From an uncultured Oscillibacter sp. (GTDB taxonomy: Bacteria > Bacillota > Clostridia > Oscillospirales > Oscillospiraceae), in NCBI GenBank assembly GCA_910583695.1, contig CAJTZL010000045.1:1-26637 (forward strand): 26,637 bases of DNA, in the 5' to 3' direction. Positions 1 through 7,502 of the stretch are shown here, in pieces (the first letter of the stretch is position 1; each line of letters opens with the position of its first letter). Both the position numbers and the translations under genes were made by a program. The notes under the pieces were generated by a model that worked only from the letters and a program-made list of their open reading frames with translations, ran no database searches and was not told the origin of the DNA.

Positions 1-60
1 AACCCTTGAATAATGGATATTTTCTAAGTCACCTATTCCAACTATCCAACAGATTTTGAA
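1..60. other. AT-rich left edge, possible junction
   Basis: These 60 bases hold 19 G or C (about 32 percent), while the genes to the right are clearly GC-rich. The change falls where recognisable HemD sequence stops in the adjacent gene. This fits the end of an inserted AT-rich element or another rearrangement. No terminal inverted repeat, transposase fragment or duplicated target can be seen because the window ends here. Confidence 0.4.
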
Positions 61-1018
61 AAAACAGGCGTACGCCGTTTCTGCTTGTGAACACGAGCCA
101 TCGGGGCTTTCCGCCGCAGAGGGTCCGCAGATCAAAACGCAGTAAAATTTCCTGCACAACGGAGCGTTCCGCGTCAAATACCCGGGCGCCTGCCTCGCGC
201 AGAGCCGGACGCAGTCTGCTTGTGACGGCGTCCGTACCCGTCAGTCCAACGCACAGACCTGTCAGAGGCTTGAGGATGGTGGATGGCATGTTCAGAGATG
301 CCGTCGCTCCCACTACAATGACCGCCGGGGGTTGGAGCTTCACCGCCCGCGTCCGATGGGCGATATTCTCCAGATTCCCCCTGACGGCAGAGGGAGCCGC
401 CGCATTTCCTCCGGAAATGACCGCCGCGGGGGTATCAGGAGGCATTCCGGCGGAGATCAGCCGCCGGACGATGGCCTCCAGCCGAGAGAGCCCCATCAAA
501 AAGATCAGCGTCCCCGGAAGATGGGCAAGGTTCTCCATATGCGCCGGCAGGCCGTCCTCCGAACCGGCGGTATGGGCGGTGACAACATGAAAACTCTGGC
601 TGAGGCCCCGGTGAGTCACCGGGATGCCGGCCGCCGCGGGAATGGCGATGGCGGAGGAGATACCGGGCACCGACTCATAGGGAATACCGGCTGCCTGCAA
701 TGCCAGAATCTCTTCTCCGCCTCTTCCGAATACGAACGGATCGCCTCCCTTCAACCGTACCACGGTATTCCCCGCCTGGGCTTTGGCAATCAGGACTGCG
801 GAAATTGCCTCCTGCGGCGCGAAGTGCCGCCCCATCCGTTTTCCCATATAAATCTTTTCCGCCGAATCCGGGGCAGCCGTCAAAAGCTCCGGGGAAATCA
901 GATCATCGTAAACAAGAACGTCGCAGCTTTGCAGCAGGGACATCCCCCGCAATGTGATGAGATCCGCCTCCCCGCAGCCGGCTCCTACCAGATAGACTCG
1001 TCCTGCCTTCTTTTTTAT
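29..1018 (-). CDS. cobA-hemD: Uroporphyrinogen-III C-methyltransferase / truncated uroporphyrinogen-III synthase fusion
   Basis: The first half (about residues 6-245 of 329) is a uroporphyrinogen-III C-methyltransferase. It uses two S-adenosylmethionine to make precorrin-2, the entry to siroheme and cobalamin. It shows VGAGCGEADLIT near residue 11 and GGDPFVFGRGGEE near 91. From about residue 258 a HemD domain begins and includes WLVFTSRNGVRLFF. It ends by TGA after roughly 70 residues, against about 250 for a complete HemD domain, so the synthase is almost certainly inactive. No ATG, GTG or TTG lies at the expected start. The best start is ATA at 1018, eight bases after AGGAGG, forming an ATAA overlap with the stop of the upstream dehydrogenase. 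The frame is open further upstream, but that part only overlaps the dehydrogenase gene. It is the last gene seen in the ABC-siroheme operon. The methyltransferase assignment is firm. The start codon and the nature of the break are uncertain. Confidence 0.85.
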   Translation of the reverse strand: MKKKAGRVYLVGAGCGEADLITLRGMSLLQSCDVLVYDDLISPELLTAAPDSAEKIYMGKRMGRHFAPQEAISAVLIAKAQAGNTVVRLKGGDPFVFGRGGEEILALQAAGIPYESVPGISSAIAIPAAAGIPVTHRGLSQSFHVVTAHTAGSEDGLPAHMENLAHLPGTLIFLMGLSRLEAIVRRLISAGMPPDTPAAVISGGNAAAPSAVRGNLENIAHRTRAVKLQPPAVIVVGATASLNMPSTILKPLTGLCVGLTGTDAVTSRLRPALREAGARVFDAERSVVQEILLRFDLRTLCGGKPRWLVFTSRNGVRLFFQNLLDSWNR

Positions 1019-1650
1019 GGCAATTCCCTCCTTCCTTCCATCCGGAAGGGGAGCAGCAGCTCCTCCCGCTCCGGTTCGGTCAGTCCGCGGTCCCGCTTCA
1101 TGCAGGCGGCCGCCATCTGGGCCAGGCACCGGGCTCTCCCGGGGCCTTCCGGCAGCTCCGCTTTCACAAGGGATCTCTGCATTTCCAGGTAGGAGAGAAT
1201 TTCCTCCAGGTGTTCCGGGAGAAGTTCCTCGGCCCGTTCCCTGAGGTAAACCGCCGCGCTGGGGCTGGCGCCGCCGGTAGAGATGCCCACAGAAAAGGAG
1301 CCTCTTTGAATCAGAGCGGGAAAGAGAAAGGTGCATGCCAAGGGATCATCCACCACATTTACCGGAATCCTCCGCTCTCTACACAAGGCGGAAATCTGGT
1401 GGTTGATCCGCCTGCTGCTGGTTGCCGCCACTACAAATGATTTCCCGGTCAGAAAGCGGGGAGAAAAGGGCTCACAGTACAGCTGAAGCCCAGGGATGGC
1501 TCGGATTTCCGAACGGATTGCAGGAGCCGCCACCGTCAGCTGCGGTCCATAGGGCAGGAGCTTTTGAATCTTGTGAAGAGCCGTCTCTCCACCTCCCGCC
1601 ACCAGTCCCTGCAAACCGGAAAGCTCCACAAAAAACGGAAAATATCCCAT
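1015..1650 (-). CDS. Precorrin-2 dehydrogenase (siroheme synthase N-terminal type)
   Basis: This 211-residue protein matches the NAD-dependent precorrin-2 dehydrogenase of siroheme synthesis, which oxidises precorrin-2 to sirohydrochlorin. Some relatives (Met8p, CysG) also insert iron. It opens with the typical FPFFVEL, followed by the nucleotide-binding VAGGGETA (residues 17-24). The conserved NVVDDPLACTFLFPA block carries the presumed catalytic aspartate, and ISTGGASPSAA follows. The ATG at 1650 is chosen because AGGAGG lies seven to eight bases upstream. An in-frame ATG at 1668 overlaps the stop of the ABC ATPase gene but lacks such a site. The product is used by the methyltransferase-linked pathway encoded just downstream. 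A siroheme-dependent reductase, the likely consumer, is encoded at 3554-4501. Iron chelation cannot be judged from sequence alone. Confidence 0.9.
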   Translation of the reverse strand: MGYFPFFVELSGLQGLVAGGGETALHKIQKLLPYGPQLTVAAPAIRSEIRAIPGLQLYCEPFSPRFLTGKSFVVAATSSRRINHQISALCRERRIPVNVVDDPLACTFLFPALIQRGSFSVGISTGGASPSAAVYLRERAEELLPEHLEEILSYLEMQRSLVKAELPEGPGRARCLAQMAAACMKRDRGLTEPEREELLLPFRMEGRRELP

Positions 1651-1664
1651 CCAGGTCCCTCCTT

Positions 1665-2429
1665 TCATGGCTTGTCCCCGTAGTAATACTGCCAGCCCTG
1701 CTCCGTTTGTACCCGCAGAAGCGTGATCCCGAATACGGTGTCCATGACGCCGGAGGCAAACAGCTCATCAGGAGTTCCGCACATTTGGACGCCGCCGTTA
1801 TGGAGAACAACCGCCTCGTCCACCGACTGAAGGGCAAAGCGAAGGTCGTGGAGTACAAGAACCACGGACTTTCCCTGTTCCGCCAGCTGCCGTGCAATCC
1901 GTATGATGTCCAGTTGATGACCGATGTCCAGATACGTTGTGGGCTCGTCCATGAAAACCGTTTCCGTATCCTGGGCCAGCACCATGGCCAGGTACACCTT
2001 TTGCCGCTGTCCGCCGCTGAGCTCCCTCATCATACGATCCGCCACATCTTCCGCATCCGTCTGCCGCAGGGCTTGCCGGACGGCTTCATGATCCTCTTCA
2101 CGGTAATGGCGCGGATAGGAGAGATAGGGGAAACGGCCATGGAGCACCATCCGCCGGGCGGAGATATTGGGGACATTTCGGGACTGGGGTAGATAGGCCG
2201 CCTTCTGGGCAGCAAGTTTGGGGGGTAACTGCTTCAAGGGGACCTTGTCCAGAAGGACCTCTCCTCCCAGCGCGGGCTGAAGTCCCAGGACGGTGCGCAG
2301 CAGGCTGCTCTTCCCGCAGCCGTTGGGGCCCAGAAGGGCAATGACTTTTCCGGGGTGGAAGGAGAGGGAGACATCCCGCAGAATCGCCGTTCCATGATAG
2401 CCGACATACAGGCCGCAGGTCTCAATCAT
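1665..2429 (-). CDS. FecE/BtuD-type ABC transporter ATP-binding protein
   Basis: This 254-residue cytoplasmic ATPase belongs to the iron-siderophore, heme and cobalamin importer class. It has Walker A GPNGCGKSS (residues 34-42), signature LSGGQ (137-141), Walker B TVFMDEP (157-163) and the H-loop histidine in LVLHDLRF (about 194). The ATG at 2429 overlaps the end of the permease gene by eight bases and follows a GAGGGGGG stretch. The frame also runs upstream to 2498, but that part lies inside the permease gene. It is translationally coupled to the FecCD permease and would power it. Linkage to siroheme genes suggests iron, heme, cobalt or a tetrapyrrole as cargo. The family alone does not tell which. 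Confidence 0.92.
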   Translation of the reverse strand: MIETCGLYVGYHGTAILRDVSLSFHPGKVIALLGPNGCGKSSLLRTVLGLQPALGGEVLLDKVPLKQLPPKLAAQKAAYLPQSRNVPNISARRMVLHGRFPYLSYPRHYREEDHEAVRQALRQTDAEDVADRMMRELSGGQRQKVYLAMVLAQDTETVFMDEPTTYLDIGHQLDIIRIARQLAEQGKSVVLVLHDLRFALQSVDEAVVLHNGGVQMCGTPDELFASGVMDTVFGITLLRVQTEQGWQYYYGDKP

Positions 2430-3441
2430 GAATGCGCCCCCCTCTTTGTCGCAAAAGCAGCCAGATGAAAAACGGCACGCCGACGAAGGACAGTACAATG
2501 CCTACCGGCAGTTCATACGGGGCAAACAGGAGCCGGGCCAGCAAATCGCAGATGGTCAGCATGGAGGCTCCGCCCAACGCCGAAGCGGTCAGCATAGGGA
2601 GGCTTTCCTCCCCTGCCAGACGCCGCGCAATATGAGGAACGATCAGTCCCACAAAGCCCAGCAGGCCCGAAAAGCTGACTGCGGCCCCAGCCAGCGCGGA
2701 GGCCAGCGTCAGCAGAACCAGCCGCAGTTGTTTCGCCGGAAGGCCCAGACTGGCCGCCGTATCCATGCCCAGCATCAAGACGTCCATCTCGTTGGAAAGG
2801 GCCAGCGCGGAAATCAGCGCAATCACAATGATGACAGCGGCCGGTGCGACCCGCGCCATTGACAGGTTGGAAAGTCCGCCAATCCGAAAGTCGGAATACC
2901 CGTTCAGTGCCTCCGGCACAAAGGTGACTACCGTATCAATCCCTGCGCCAAACAGGCTGGAAATAGATATGCCGGCCAAGACCAGAGTGATTTTCGCAGC
3001 CCCGGTTTTCTCTGCGATGAAGAGGACCAGCATCACACTGAGCTGGGCCCCCAGGAACGACGCCAGAGGCGCCAGCCCCGATGCCGGAGCGACTGCACAG
3101 CAAAGGGCGGCCATCATTCCTGCGCCGGAGTTCACGCCGATGATGTTGGGTGCGGCCAGCGGATTGGACAGTACGCTTTGAATCACCGCGCCGGAAACCG
3201 CCAAGGCGGTTCCGGCCAGGAGACAGCCCACAGTGCGGGGAAGCCGGGCGTATAGAATAATGCTGGCCGCCGTCCCGGAGGGGTTTCCCAGTAGGACATG
3301 CAGCGTATCGGAAGGAGAGATGTATACCGCGCCGAGGCAGAGGCTCATAACTGCCGACAAAAAAAGCAGTCCCGTCAAAACGGCAAAGAGAAGGGCGCGG
3401 CCATAACCCTTGGAAGCGGAACTTCTGCACAAAACGTTCAT
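2422..3441 (-). CDS. FecCD-family ABC transporter permease
   Basis: This 339-residue membrane protein has about nine or ten hydrophobic segments and is typical in length for BtuC/FecCD/FhuB permeases. Family blocks seen are ARLPRTVGCLLAGTALAVSGAVIQ (conserved core RLPR and GAVIQ), NPLAAPNIIGVNSGAG and GLIVPHIARRL. These line the translocation path and the ATPase-coupling loop. The ATG at 3441 is preceded by GAGGAAAAG. It starts the operon that continues into the ATPase and the siroheme enzymes. No periplasmic or lipoprotein substrate-binding protein is present in the window, although importers of this class need one. It may lie beyond the left edge or elsewhere in the genome. The substrate is unknown, with iron chelates, heme and cobalamin as the usual choices. 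Confidence 0.92.
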   Translation of the reverse strand: MNVLCRSSASKGYGRALLFAVLTGLLFLSAVMSLCLGAVYISPSDTLHVLLGNPSGTAASIILYARLPRTVGCLLAGTALAVSGAVIQSVLSNPLAAPNIIGVNSGAGMMAALCCAVAPASGLAPLASFLGAQLSVMLVLFIAEKTGAAKITLVLAGISISSLFGAGIDTVVTFVPEALNGYSDFRIGGLSNLSMARVAPAAVIIVIALISALALSNEMDVLMLGMDTAASLGLPAKQLRLVLLTLASALAGAAVSFSGLLGFVGLIVPHIARRLAGEESLPMLTASALGGASMLTICDLLARLLFAPYELPVGIVLSFVGVPFFIWLLLRQRGGRIHD

Positions 3442-3489
3442 AGGCTTTTCCTCAGCGCGAAATCAGTTCTTGGATTCCAGAGGCCCAAA

Positions 3490-3518
3490 GAACGCCGGGG
3501 GGGATTCCCCCGGCATTC
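3490..3518 (-). terminator. GC-rich hairpin after siroheme reductase gene
   Basis: A 12-bp stem (GAATGCCGGGGG paired with CCCCCGGCGTTC, one G-T pair) with a five-base loop lies between the reductase stop and the permease start. On the minus strand it is followed by only a short TTT, so termination would be imperfect. It plausibly separates the sulfur-redox pair from the ABC-siroheme operon. Confidence 0.55.
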
Positions 3519-3553
3519 TCCTTCAGGATACGGAGAAACGGAAAGGAAGGTTG

Positions 3554-4501
3554 TCAGCAGGTAGCTCCACCCTCCAGATGCAGCTTGGCATCCAGAATGG
3601 CCTGCTTTCGCTCCATAACATCGCCGGCCTGCATCTGCGCAATGAAATTATCCGCACCGATGCGCTGGACAAACATCCCGAACCGCTCGCCGGTCTTCCC
3701 CTGTTCACGGTACAGCAGCAATGTCCTCTCCACCATCTCAAAGACCTGCTCCCTGGTGTAGATTTCGTCCACCACGGTGCCCAGGCGCTGGCGCTTGCCC
3801 CAGTAGCCGCCTACGATGAGCTTGTAGCCCGCCGTCTCTTCTGTGACGCAGTCGAAGTTGCATGTTCCGACGCATTTGCCGCAGTTGTTGCAGAGCTCCC
3901 GGTCAATCTGCATAATGCCGTCCATGTTCAGGGCCGCCACGTTTACAGGGCAGGCTTCTGTCACCGAGCATTTTTTGCATCCGCTGCAATCGTCCGGATC
4001 ATAGGCCGGTACCCGCTGACCCATGATGCCCAGGTCGTTCAGGCCCGGCTTGATGCAGTTGTTGGGGCAGCCCCCAATGCCGATTTTAAACTTGTGGGGC
4101 AGTTTCACGTCATACCAGCCTTTATAGAAGGTCTCGTGCAGTTCCCGGGCCAGCTCCTGGGTGTCGATTAGGCCATGGATACAGACGGAGCCCTTACAGG
4201 CCACAATGGGACGAACCCGGGAGCCGGTGCCGCCGGTGTACAGGCCTGCGCGGGCAATGGATTCGTTGAAGGGTTCGATGTTTTCATAGGTCAGTCCCTG
4301 CACCTCCAGCGTCAGGCGAGAGGTCAGGGCTGCCTGTCCGGTTCCGAATTTCCGAGCGGCTTCGGCCACTGCCGTCAGCTCTTCACTGGTCAGGACTCCG
4401 TCCACGGTAATGATGCGGGCAATGAAGTGTTCGTTGTCCCGGGTCATGATATAGCCCCGGCCTTTCAGCGCCTTTTTCTCCGCAGCTGTGATATCCAGCA
4501 T
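3554..4501 (-). CDS. Short siroheme/[4Fe-4S] sulfite-nitrite reductase-like protein with ferredoxin domain
   Basis: This 315-residue protein resembles the small anaerobic sulfite reductase (AsrC-like) and nitrite/sulfite reductase ferredoxin-like group. Residues 1-75 form the ferredoxin-like half domain, with TSRLTLEVQGL. Residues 95-160 carry the siroheme-cluster cysteines: C102 and C107 in ACKGSVC and C145 and C149 in GGCPNNC. Residues 170-218 hold two [4Fe-4S] ferredoxin motifs (C172/175/178/184 and C204/207/210/214). The first siroheme pair is spaced C-X4-C, one shorter than the C-X5-C of E. coli sulfite reductase. The ATG at 4501 follows AAGGAGA. It lies 28 bases behind a rhodanese-flavoprotein and next to siroheme biosynthesis genes, which supports siroheme binding. 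No AsrA or AsrB partner is present, so the electron donor and the substrate (sulfite, nitrite or another) are open. Confidence 0.85.
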   Translation of the reverse strand: MLDITAAEKKALKGRGYIMTRDNEHFIARIITVDGVLTSEELTAVAEAARKFGTGQAALTSRLTLEVQGLTYENIEPFNESIARAGLYTGGTGSRVRPIVACKGSVCIHGLIDTQELARELHETFYKGWYDVKLPHKFKIGIGGCPNNCIKPGLNDLGIMGQRVPAYDPDDCSGCKKCSVTEACPVNVAALNMDGIMQIDRELCNNCGKCVGTCNFDCVTEETAGYKLIVGGYWGKRQRLGTVVDEIYTREQVFEMVERTLLLYREQGKTGERFGMFVQRIGADNFIAQMQAGDVMERKQAILDAKLHLEGGATC

Positions 4502-4529
4502 GATACGTTCTCCTTTTCAACTCTGGTGT

Positions 4530-6167
4530 TTACTCTTCCGCGAATCGTGTGTTGAACAGTGTTCCGCCCTCCAGCACCCGGGTGTTGGTGTAGCCGTAGA
4601 ACTTCAGGCGGTTCTGTACCAGATAGGCCCGCTTGCCTTTGGAGCAGACAAGCAGAAGACGGCTCTCAGGGGCATAGCCCTCTGCGGGCCCATTGATCTT
4701 TGTCAGATCCAGATAGGGTGCGCCCTTGATGGAAGGCTGAATGGAGCAGTCTATGATCTCCCAGCCCTCCGCCGCACCGGCGGCGTACTCGGCGGGGGTG
4801 AAGGTTTCGAGTTTTCCGGAGAGCTTGTTCAGCAGCACATTGACGGTGAGCGCAAAGGGATGGATGGCCGTGGAAAAGGGGGGCGTATAGGCGAAATCGG
4901 CGCTTTGCAAATCCTCCAGTCTGGCTCCCAGGGAGATGGCGGTCACGGCGATATCTGCCATCTTGTCCACTGCGCCTTTGCCAAGCACCTGGAGGCCCAG
5001 CAGCCGGTGGGTTTTTCGGTCGCAGATCATTTTGGTCAGAAAGGAGCCTGCGCCGGGATAATAGTGGGCCTTGTCGTCCGCTGCGGTAATCACCGTTTCC
5101 ACGTCATACCCGGCCTCTCTGGCGGCTTTCTCCGTCAGGCCGGTGCGGGCTATGTTGGTACCGGGCAGCTTGGCGATACCTGTCCCCAGCACGCCTGGGT
5201 AACTGGCGTTCGGTTCGCTGCCCGCTATGTATGCAGCGGCCAGACGTCCGGCAATGTTGGCGGTGGACCCCATGGCGGACCACTGGCGGCGGCCGGTGGT
5301 CCGGTTTGTCACCAGAGCGCAGTCCCCGGCTGCATAGATGTCCGGGTCGTTTGTCTGCATATGCCCGTCTACCAGAAGCGTGCCCCTGTGCATCTCCAGG
5401 CCGGTGCCTTCCAGAAACTCCGTATTCGGGCGGAAGCCCATGGCCAGCACCACCGCGTCCGCCTTCATAGGCCTGCGGCTGGTCAGTATCTTTTCCACTC
5501 TGCCGTTTCCTGAAATGCCCTCCAGGGCTACATTGGTGAAGGGCATGATGCCCACATCCGCCATGGCGTTCTCCACATATTCCGACATCTCCGGGTCCAG
5601 CAGCTCGGACAGAACATGGGGCGCGAAGTCAATGACAGAGGTCTTCACGCCCCGGTCCGCCAGATTCTCCGCCACCTCCAGACCGATGAGGCCTCCGCCT
5701 GCCACAACAGCCCGCTTGATTCCACCGGCGTCCACTTGCTTCCGCAGTGCGTCGGCGTCGTCAGGTGTGCGCATGAAAAACACATTTTCCAGATCCAACC
5801 CCTCACATTGGGGCACGAAGGGATGCGCACCGGTAGCGATTACCAGCTTGTCATAGGGTTCGGTGAAAATTTCCCCGGAGTCCAGATCCTTGGCGGTAAC
5901 ACGCTTTTCGGACCGGTCCACCGCCGTGACCTCCACACCGGTGCGAACCTCTGCGCCGGTGAGGGCCATGAAGGCCTCCGGAGTATTGACCACCAGCTCG
6001 TCCCGAGTTTTGATGACGCCGCCTACATAGTAGGGAAGACCGCAGCCCGCGTAAGAGATGTCCTTTCCCTTGTTCAGGATCAGGACCTCGGCGTTTTGAT
6101 CCTCACGCTTGAGCTTTGCGGCGATTTTTGTGCCGGCTGCAACACCGCCGGCAATCAATATTTTCAT
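4530..6167 (-). CDS. CoA-disulfide reductase-like flavoprotein with C-terminal rhodanese domain
   Basis: This 545-residue FAD/NAD(P)H oxidoreductase belongs to the CoA-disulfide or persulfide reductase family. It has the N-terminal FAD motif IAGGVAAGTK (residues 5-14), the single redox cysteine in SYAGCGLPYYVGG (C42), a second nucleotide-binding VAGGGLIGLEVAENL and IYAAGDC. A dimerisation domain follows, and then a rhodanese domain over about the last 95 residues. VCSKGKRAY keeps the rhodanese cysteine (about C508). Such fusions reduce CoA-S-SH, CoA disulfide or polysulfide, with the rhodanese passing sulfane sulfur. ATG 6167 is chosen for GGAGG eight bases upstream. An ATG at 6182 has a weaker site. 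The gene is followed after 28 bases by the siroheme reductase, so the two are probably co-transcribed. The exact sulfur substrate is inferred, not shown. Confidence 0.88.
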   Translation of the reverse strand: MKILIAGGVAAGTKIAAKLKREDQNAEVLILNKGKDISYAGCGLPYYVGGVIKTRDELVVNTPEAFMALTGAEVRTGVEVTAVDRSEKRVTAKDLDSGEIFTEPYDKLVIATGAHPFVPQCEGLDLENVFFMRTPDDADALRKQVDAGGIKRAVVAGGGLIGLEVAENLADRGVKTSVIDFAPHVLSELLDPEMSEYVENAMADVGIMPFTNVALEGISGNGRVEKILTSRRPMKADAVVLAMGFRPNTEFLEGTGLEMHRGTLLVDGHMQTNDPDIYAAGDCALVTNRTTGRRQWSAMGSTANIAGRLAAAYIAGSEPNASYPGVLGTGIAKLPGTNIARTGLTEKAAREAGYDVETVITAADDKAHYYPGAGSFLTKMICDRKTHRLLGLQVLGKGAVDKMADIAVTAISLGARLEDLQSADFAYTPPFSTAIHPFALTVNVLLNKLSGKLETFTPAEYAAGAAEGWEIIDCSIQPSIKGAPYLDLTKINGPAEGYAPESRLLLVCSKGKRAYLVQNRLKFYGYTNTRVLEGGTLFNTRFAEE

Positions 6168-6230
6168 CAGCTCCGCCTCCATTCTTACTTCTTTCCCGGC
6201 CCAAACACAAAATGGGCGGAAACGGGAACA

Positions 6231-6256
6231 AGGTGTGCCGCAAATGCGGCACACCT
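6231..6256 (-). terminator. Perfect 12-bp hairpin after DUF917 gene
   Basis: AGGTGTGCCGCA is followed by two bases and its exact complement. It sits between the DUF917 stop and the start of the rhodanese-flavoprotein gene. The minus strand has no real T-run after it (TGTTCCCG). It is likely the end or a processing point of the NCS1-SnoaL-DUF917 transcript. Confidence 0.55.
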
Positions 6257-6264
6257 TTCCCCTT

Positions 6265-6301
6265 CATGCCCAGGGGCATGCCGCCGCTTTCGGTTAAGCG
6301 G
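6265..6301. repeat. Two further stem-loops behind DUF917 gene
   Basis: CATGCCC-AG-GGGCATG (6265-6280) and CCGCTT-TCGGTT-AAGCGG (6284-6301) stand next to the larger hairpin at 6231-6256. Together they give three stem-loops in about 70 bases before the DUF917 stop codon region. They may protect the 3' end or reinforce termination. Confidence 0.5.
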
Positions 6302-6310
6302 AAAATGGTA

Positions 6311-7402
6311 TCAGTATGCCACAACGTCGCCGTGATAGCCGACAGCCTCGAAATAGGGTTTCCAAAGCGTCGTGCCCTCCGGCACGTTGAACCAGGCCCG
6401 GGGTGCCGGAACCGCGAAATAGGCGATCCGGTCGCCCTCGTTTACATCGGAGTTGGGGGTGGGGTCCATGGTATCCAGATTGACTGCGCAAAGCATATCC
6501 GGACAGGTCAGAAGCACCTCGTCTTCGCTGCGGAATACGATGCTTTCGTTCTTGATATCCACGAAATAGGTCTTTCCGTCTTCGCCAAGAATCTGGGAGT
6601 ACCCGATATCATGGGCCTTGCTCATGACGGTTTCCTGTTTGACCACCTTGCCGGTGACGGCAGGGCGCAGCTCCATGACCTTCCGGAGTTCTTCATAGAT
6701 GTCTCCGCCACGCTCCTTCACCTGAAGAATGACCTTGCCCACCTTTTCTGCATAAGCAATCGCTCCAACCGCCGCCTTTTCCTTGAGCTCTTCGGCAGAC
6801 GCAATCCAGCCGCCAAGTCCCATGACAAAGTCAAAGCCGCCGCACAGGTTGCGGCAGATTTTCTCCGCAGTCACGCAGTCAAACGGGTCCTTTGTGTAAA
6901 CATGGACCATATTTTCCTTGTCGTCGCAGGCCACCGAGGGGCAGAACGCAATCTTGTTGATATTCAGCAGCGTCGTGTCCAGGCCGGGAACCGCCCGGCC
7001 GCAGCCGTCCACATCTACAATGGGCACGTTGCGCTCCATGGCGGCAATAAACGGAATCATGTAGTTGACCGAGCCGTATTCAATGGGATAGATTGCTTCG
7101 ATGCGCTTGCCCTGCCTCTTTGCGGCCTCCACCATGCCGTCATATGTATAGCCGGCTTCATAGCGGAATTTTTCCTCTTTCTGCTTCAGCACGGAGGGGG
7201 CGCCCATGCCGGCGATCATGACGGCGTAGGCATCCTCGCGCAGCTCATCAATATCCATCATCTGAATTTGGATGGAGCCTCGCTTTTTGATGTTGTAGTC
7301 CAGCATGTCCAAGCCGTCGAACAGACTGCCGCCGCCTCCGCCGGCCAGAAAGCTCACACCGTACAGAATCGCACGGATATCGTGCTCGTTGATTGTCCTC
7401 AT
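6311..7402 (-). CDS. DUF917 / S-methyl thiohydantoin desulfurase family protein (copy 1)
   Basis: This 363-residue cytoplasmic protein belongs to the DUF917 family, whose named members act on thiohydantoins and are related to hydantoinase/oxoprolinase-like proteins. Seen are the N-terminal glycine run GVSFLAGGGGGSL (residues 15-27), GMGAPSV, IEYGSVNYMIPF, VDVDGCGRAVPG and a C-terminal PDMLCAVNLDT block that is shared with the second copy at 19381. The start is ATG 7402, where AAAGGAG lies nine to ten bases upstream. The frame extends to 7447 without a ribosome-binding site. It is the last gene behind an NCS1 permease and a SnoaL-like protein and is separated from them by a terminator-like hairpin. 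Removal of sulfur or opening of a hydantoin-like ring is a family-based guess. The substrate cannot be read from the sequence. Confidence 0.85.
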   Translation of the reverse strand: MRTINEHDIRAILYGVSFLAGGGGGSLFDGLDMLDYNIKKRGSIQIQMMDIDELREDAYAVMIAGMGAPSVLKQKEEKFRYEAGYTYDGMVEAAKRQGKRIEAIYPIEYGSVNYMIPFIAAMERNVPIVDVDGCGRAVPGLDTTLLNINKIAFCPSVACDDKENMVHVYTKDPFDCVTAEKICRNLCGGFDFVMGLGGWIASAEELKEKAAVGAIAYAEKVGKVILQVKERGGDIYEELRKVMELRPAVTGKVVKQETVMSKAHDIGYSQILGEDGKTYFVDIKNESIVFRSEDEVLLTCPDMLCAVNLDTMDPTPNSDVNEGDRIAYFAVPAPRAWFNVPEGTTLWKPYFEAVGYHGDVVAY

Positions 7403-7435
7403 TAGAAAATACTCCTTTTGTCGAATTTTGGAAAA

Positions 7436-7471
7436 GGCGCTGCCCAAGCAGAAACTGCGTCGGGTAGCGCC
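7436..7471 (-). terminator. Interrupted hairpin plus T-run between SnoaL-like and DUF917 genes
   Basis: On the minus strand GGCGCT pairs with AGCGCC. Inner pairs CCC/GGG and GCAG/CTGC surround a TTT loop, and the stem is followed at once by TTTT. This has intrinsic-terminator form but lies inside an apparent operon. It may therefore be a leaky attenuator that lowers expression of the DUF917 gene. Confidence 0.55.
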
Positions 7472-7502
7472 CCTCGGTCCATCACTTGGAAGCGGATAAG
7501 AC

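Noticed and set aside
29..31. The TGA in the HemD domain as a selenocysteine codon
   Set aside because: HemD proteins are not selenoproteins, no cysteine is expected there, and no selenocysteine insertion structure can be recognised. Interruption by other DNA explains the composition change better.
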